A stretch of DNA of 64,000 nucleotides. Source: Anastrepha obliqua. Taxonomy: Eukaryota > Arthropoda > Insecta > Diptera > Tephritidae. Location: contig NC_072894.1 of the NCBI RefSeq assembly GCF_027943255.1, positions 81,879,601 to 81,943,600 on the forward strand. The letters run 5' to 3'. The translations under genes and the position numbers were made by a program. The notes beneath the pieces were generated by a model. It searched no databases. It worked only from the letters and a program-made list of their open reading frames with translations, and was not told the DNA's origin. This document shows, piece after piece, positions 59,632 to 64,000 of this stretch. Numbering within the stretch: position 1 is the first letter of the stretch; each line of letters opens with the position of its first letter.

Positions 59632-60053
59632 ACACTGCCATATAAAAACTAGCAACTTCAAATTCTACAAACCTTCAACTTTACAGCTACCTCGATAAGA
59701 TACAAAATATTATAAATAACTGTTTCTGCCGAATAAAAAATACTGCCAGACGCACGGCAAAGCCACTAACAAACGTAACAAACAACACAAACGATATACA
59801 GAAGTATCAACAATAAGCAAATAGAGTTGTGCTGCAGGTACCTTAGTGCCATTAACACTACTTTGAAATTGTAAGCGCATATAGAAAAATGTAGTAATAT
59901 CATAGAAAATTCCATTCGCATACGACACCCATAGCAAGGCTCAACTTTCAGTAGGAACCCTTGCAGTAAAAAGCACCCCTGCCTACTCTTATTCCGTGCT
60001 CACTTTCTTCAGACCAACCATCACCATCGCCATCACCATCACCACGATTTAAT
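59632..60053 (+). other. Probable 5' UTR part of the first coding exon of Oatp
   Basis: Follows a strong polypyrimidine tract and CAG (59631). In the frame of the ATG at 60054 there is a TAA at 59967, and no in-frame ATG lies between, so 60054 is the first start. A CACCAT/CATCAC repeat lies just before the ATG. If correct, the real transcription start lies further upstream in an unlocated exon. Confidence 0.45.
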
Positions 60054-61359
60054 ATGAATCCATCATCCTATGCTAATGATGTCGATTCCACGGCAAATCC
60101 ACAAATGAAAAAATTCCAATCACCACAACGCCAAATAAAAGATAGCCCAACAGTAAATATCCCAGTGATTACGCCCAACGTGACCTTAACAAATGGACGT
60201 TCAGAAAATGGGTACAAACACCATGGGACCAATGGTGATGCCTCTCTGAATGGAACACCATTGCATAATGGTCATGGCAATGTCATCGCTATAAATAGTT
60301 ATCAGAATGGTACACGTCGTGACTCTACTCAAGCCTGGACACCACTACTGGCTAATACCAATGGCACGGGTAGCACTGCTCTAATTAATGGCAATGGCAG
60401 TGCCACTGTTGATGGCAACACAATTGGTAGTGAGAACGTAATGGTAAGTGAAGCTGGTAATGTGGTTGACCAGGAGCCGAATGAAGCCCTAGCTGATGCC
60501 ACAACTGTGATATATGCCACATCGACGAGCAACAACAACGAGTGGAAGGATGCCGAAAAAATAAATAATCTCAAAAACGGTCTACTTCATTGTCCAGTCA
60601 ATCGCCAGGGCAACAATAATGGTTCGCTTATGAACGGCAAGAATGGCATTGGCCTAGGCGTATCAGACAAATACGACGAACAAGACCCGCTTACCGGTCT
60701 ATACACACAGAAGCATACTCGGCCGCGTGAGCCAGATGAGTCAGACTCAGATTCCGAGCTAAGTAATATCGATCGGCAAGCTCCAGGTTGTGGTCTGTTC
60801 GGCTGTCGGCCAAAATGGGCACGTAACTTCGCTTCCACCAATGTTTTTATGGTCGTTTTTTTGCTCGCCTACATCCTGCAGGGCATGTATATGACATATT
60901 TCGTGTCAGTGATCACAACCATAGAGAAACTATTTCAGATCAAATCCAAAACAACGGGTTTTTTGCTAAGCGCTAGTGAGATGGGTCAAATTAGTACTGC
61001 TATGCTGCTAACCTACTTCGCTGGACGTGGCCATCGGCCACGCTGGATTGCTTGTGGCATGGTGTTATTCTCCATCGCAGCCTTTGCTTGCGCATTGCCA
61101 CACTTTATATTCGGTAAACAACTGATGCAATCTCTCGACACATTAAGCAATGGCGGTAATGGTGCTAATGCGGCGTTGCGCTCCTTAAATAGACAAATGT
61201 TGTATGGCAGTTATGGACTGCATGGAATTAATGATACAGTAAATGCAACAAGTGGGAATGTTTTGGAGGGAAGCATAAGTGCGTTGTTAACTACTGTAAA
61301 AAGACCACATGATATGAATCTGTGCATACCGGGACAGAATGCGACAAATTCCAATTCGG
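60054..61359 (+). CDS. Oatp30B: Oatp coding exon 1
   Basis: 435 codons plus one base, from ATG 60054 to a donor GTAAGT at 61360. Residues 1-260 are hydrophilic and rich in Asn and Gly (TNGRSENGYKHHGTNGD, LNGTPLHNGHGN), with an acidic-serine stretch PDESDSDSELSN near 227-238. CGLFGCRPKWARNFASTN then leads into membrane segments at about 262-285, 302-323 and 330-350. The rest, with several N-glycosylation sites, is the first large extracellular loop. The open frame reads on into the intron but the splice donor is strong. Confidence 0.88.
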
Positions 61360-63601
61360 GTAAGTATCCTTTATATATTCGCAAAACCAAAACGCAACAG
61401 AAATTCAACCTACAGAAAACTCACTTTATGAAAAAAAATTTTAAAGGACCCCTAAAATGTTACTTATACTAAATTCATAAATGTATGAAAGTATTCAGAA
61501 TTTGTCTTCATTATGAGATTATTTGAGACACATATGGTGTAAGAATGCCGCTGTGAACTTATATCGAATGTCCGCCCGCCCGAAAATTCGGGAAAATTAC
61601 TATATCCCAATATACATTCATAAATGCCTCGAAAGAATGTTATTGTGAATTTTTTTAAGCTTCCTATAAAGGCCTAAAAGTCCACCATCCTTAGAAGATG
61701 GTGTATAAACACGGGTATTTCACTTTATAGATTTATATGCACCTGTAGAAAGTTCTTAGAAACATTTAAGTAGGAAACAGTTTCCTATATCAGTAGTGAC
61801 CTGATTCTAAAGAATACGCTTGGCATTTAATTTGTAATCTACTTTGGAATAAAACATTTTATAAAGGCACGTCAACTGAAATTTTGGCGTCTGCAAAAAA
61901 AGCGTCTAAGACGGTCCGTTACACATCGGCTCTAAATTATAAAGTATTCCCGCGATTCCTTACTTCTCATCCTTAAGAAAATGAAAAAGCTCGAACTCCT
62001 GATAATAAAAGGTAGACCAAACTGTTCATATAGGGTCTCACTCACTGGAGAACTCACTGAGGTTATTTGCTCGGTGTTCCGCACAACATTTTTTTCAGGA
62101 GCTATAAATATGTACTTCAGATTTCGGGAAAGCACTTCTTCAAAGAACTGTTGCAGTCTACTTCAGCCGGTAGCAGGTACTTCAGCCGGTTTAATCTAGC
62201 TTGACTTACCTTAATACAAAATAAAAAAGGGCTTATGGCAAGCTATTGACGAACACTTATGCAGAATTTTTCCAAAGGTATGGTACATGCCAATTTTGAG
62301 AGTATTTTCAAGTAGCATAAATTTCTGGTGATCTCTTGGCAAAAGGCTGTGTTTATAGATTAATGAAAGCACTAGTTTCCAACAAGTATTTGACTCATTT
62401 TAACCAAGTTTACTTTAATCCTCCATTTCTCCCCAGAATGCGACGAAAATCAAAAATTGGAACAAGCTTCACACTCTAAAATTACCGTTATTGTGCTGTG
62501 CATCTTTTTTGCTAGTCTCCTGAGCTCCGGTATTGGACAGACGGCCGTGGCAACACTGGGCATACCGTACATAGACGATAATGTGGCTAGCAAACAATCA
62601 CCAATGTATATGGCCATAACGATTGGTGTGCGCATTTTGGGACCTGCTTCTGGTTTTATAGTGGGTTCGTTCTGCACACGATGGTACGTAAATTTTTCAA
62701 ATCCGGGTTTCGACCCAAGCGATCCGCGTTGGATTGGTGCTTGGTGGCTGGGTCCAGTTGTAATTGGTAGCTTAATGATGCTATCATCCATCGCAATGTT
62801 CTCATTCCCAAAGCAACTGCGCGGTAAAAGAAAAACCAATGCAGGCGAGGCCAAAGAAGAAGGTGCCGAAGAGGCTGTAGCAACTACAGAGGTAGATGAA
62901 AAACCAAAATTGAGAGGTCAGCCATTTCCATTTGAAGTAATAATAAATATTCATGATTTAAAATTATTATCTCCCATTTTCTATCAAAGATTTCCCAAAA
63001 ACGGTACGCCGTCAACTAAGCAACGACATTCTAATGTTCCGTACCGCTTCGTGCGTCTTCCATCTACTGCCGATTGCAGGGCTCTATACTTTTCTACCAA
63101 AATACCTCGAAACACAGTTCCGTTTGACCTCCTACGATGCCAACATGATTGCCGCCTTTTGTGGCATACTTGTCATGGGTGTGGGCATTGTTATATCCGG
63201 CTTGGTTATATTAAAATTAAAGCCGTCGGCGCGAGCAGTAGCCGCTTGGATTGCATTTACAGCGCTCTTTTATGCAGCAGGCATGGTCGTACTGATGTTT
63301 GTAGGATGTAGCATGAGCGACTTTGCCGGATACAAGACTGGCACGAGCAATAAGTGAGTACTAAGCAATATAAGCCTTGAAATTTACGAGTTTGCCTAAA
63401 ATATTTAACCAAATTACAGCTCGGCCATGATCGAAGCAGCATGTGACCTCAATTGTTCTTGTGATAAAGAGAATTTCGCGCCCATTTGTGGTGCGGATGG
63501 ACGTATATACATATCCACCTGTCATGCTGGATGTGGAGCAACTTCGATGCGTGAAAGCGATAATCGCACCGTATTCAGTAACTGTACATGCATTCCAGAT
63601 T
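60054..63601 (+). CDS. Oatp30B: Organic anion transporting polypeptide (OATP/SLCO family), 5' part of gene
   Basis: Coding exons at 60054-61359, 62437-62916, 62991-63353 and 63420-63601; more exons lie beyond the window. OATPs are twelve-helix plasma-membrane transporters of the major facilitator fold that carry amphipathic anions such as hormone and toxin conjugates. Seen: transmembrane segments, the family signature DPRWIGAWWLG, and the extracellular Kazal-like cysteine-rich loop. The hydrophilic N-terminus of about 260 residues is unusually long and suggests Oatp30B among fly OATPs, so the symbol is a tentative orthology call. Introns of 66-74 bp are typical of flies. One problem: the reading phase does not carry from exon 2 to exon 3 (see the exon 3 entry), which could be an assembly error or a real lesion. 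Confidence 0.85.
61360..62436 (+). other. Oatp intron 1
   Basis: 1077 bp, GTAAGT donor and TTTCTCCCCAG acceptor. No gene or clear transposon inside; ACTTCAGCCGGT is repeated at about 62160 and 62178. Confidence 0.85.
62437..62916 (+). CDS. Oatp30B: Oatp coding exon 2
   Basis: Continues in frame as ECDENQKLEQASHSKIT. It has a membrane segment VIVLCIFFASLLSSGIGQT, the conserved ALGIPYIDDNV-like block (TLGIPYIDDNV), a further segment in YMAITIGVRILGPASGF, the signature DPRWIGAWWLGPVVIG, and the segment GSLMMLSSIAMFSFP. An intracellular charged loop ends at KPKLR. The donor is taken as GTCAGC at 62917 because relatives continue directly with DFPK; it is a weak donor. Confidence 0.82.
62991..63353 (+). 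CDS. Oatp30B: Oatp coding exon 3
   Basis: Follows the acceptor ATCAAAG at 62984-62990. The open frame reads FPKTVRRQLSNDILMFRTAS, then membrane segments in CVFHLLPIAGLYTFLPKYLE, MIAAFCGILVMGVGIVISGL and AWIAFTALFYAAGMVVLMF, and ends at a donor GTGAGT (63354). The frame needs two bases carried over from exon 2, but the best exon 2 end supplies one. One extra base in the CCCAAAA run at 62995-63001 would restore phase. Confidence 0.8.
63420..63601 (+). CDS. Oatp30B: Oatp coding exon 4 (Kazal-like loop)
   Basis: Joins exon 3 in phase (AA + C). It encodes CDLNCSCDKENFAPICGADG, ISTCHAGC, then SNCTCIPD: the extracellular Kazal-type cysteine-rich domain found between helices 9 and 10 of OATPs. It ends at the donor GTAAGT at 63602 with one base carried over; the last cysteines lie in the next exon, outside the window. 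Confidence 0.87.
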
Positions 63602-64000
63602 GTAAGTTTGAATATGTTATTTATTCACTCAATTTACACAGACGTTCTACCTGACTGCCCATAGCGCATTGTAGACTACAAATGTAGATACCAATAACAT
63701 TTTAGTATCATAATCGCCTTTAATATAATATATAATATAAGAGATGTCATAGCATATATTTGTAAGAAGTACTATCATTATAACTATATATGTACATCGA
63801 ACCTACATTGACATGCATACACATGTATCTAACATTTTAAAACAACCCACTCAGTTACACTCGTGAACAAATGCAAAAATTTGATGTTACATGGAATTTA
63901 TCTACTTTTAGGTACATAAAACAAAAATTAGAAAACTAACTAAAATTTTGCTCTTGTCATCCCGACAAAAAAGCCTGTTTTACTAGCTACTTATATGTAA
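63602..64000 (+). other. Start of Oatp intron 4
   Basis: Begins GTAAGT. No acceptor with a matching continuation is found before the window ends. AT-rich, with ATAATATA and ACATGTAT runs. Confidence 0.7.

Noticed and set aside
62937..62942. GTAATA as the donor of Oatp exon 2
   Set aside because: It would add eight codons (GQPFPFE region) and lead into a stop in exon 3; the GTCAGC site fits the conserved KLR-DFPK junction better.

Overview
This window looks like non-coding DNA and the 5' part of one host gene from a higher fly. I infer a tephritid-type fruit fly from the short introns, the insect-specific transposon families and the abundant TATG/ATAC microsatellites; no marker proves the species. 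The only host gene I can support is at the far right (60054 to beyond 63601): the first four coding exons of an organic anion transporting polypeptide (OATP/SLCO family), most like fly Oatp30B because of its long hydrophilic N-terminus. It runs off the window. A noncoding 5' UTR exon probably starts at 59632, and a possible distant promoter or first exon lies near 46300-46438. Everything to the left is probably intergenic or first-intron DNA filled with mobile elements.

Left end (1251-8784): a complete errantivirus (gypsy-group LTR retrotransposon with env) on the minus strand. It has two 332-bp LTRs that look identical, a TGTA target duplication, a tRNA-Lys-type primer site, intact gag, pol (reached through a TTTTTTA slippery site) and env frames, and an array of 82-bp tandem repeats in its leader. 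It is the youngest-looking element here.

Middle (9.3-51 kb): DNA transposon relics. They include a nearly intact mariner (14716-15899), a Tc1-like copy with a dead catalytic site (17666-18871), a Tigger/pogo relic, two elements deleted between their terminal repeats, a 257-bp MITE that shares sequence with a mariner relic 35 kb away, and several mariner fragments. Non-LTR elements include a long 5'-truncated RTE-like LINE with an open reverse transcriptase frame (36561-38365) and at least five fragments of RNase H-bearing LINEs. One of these is split by a 2-kb non-autonomous Helitron whose core is a higher-order tandem repeat.

A tRNA-headed SINE family occurs at eight places. Its 3' end has the same 40-nt architecture as the 3' end of the RTE-like LINE: the same first block, a hairpin of equal spacing, and a nearly identical last block. 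The window therefore seems to hold both a SINE and its likely mobilising partner, which I rate the most interesting signal. Other points are a sharply bounded 36-bp inverted repeat around the mariner, a one-base phase conflict between Oatp exons 2 and 3, and the leader repeats of the errantivirus. I found no CRISPR arrays, rRNA or functional tRNA genes.
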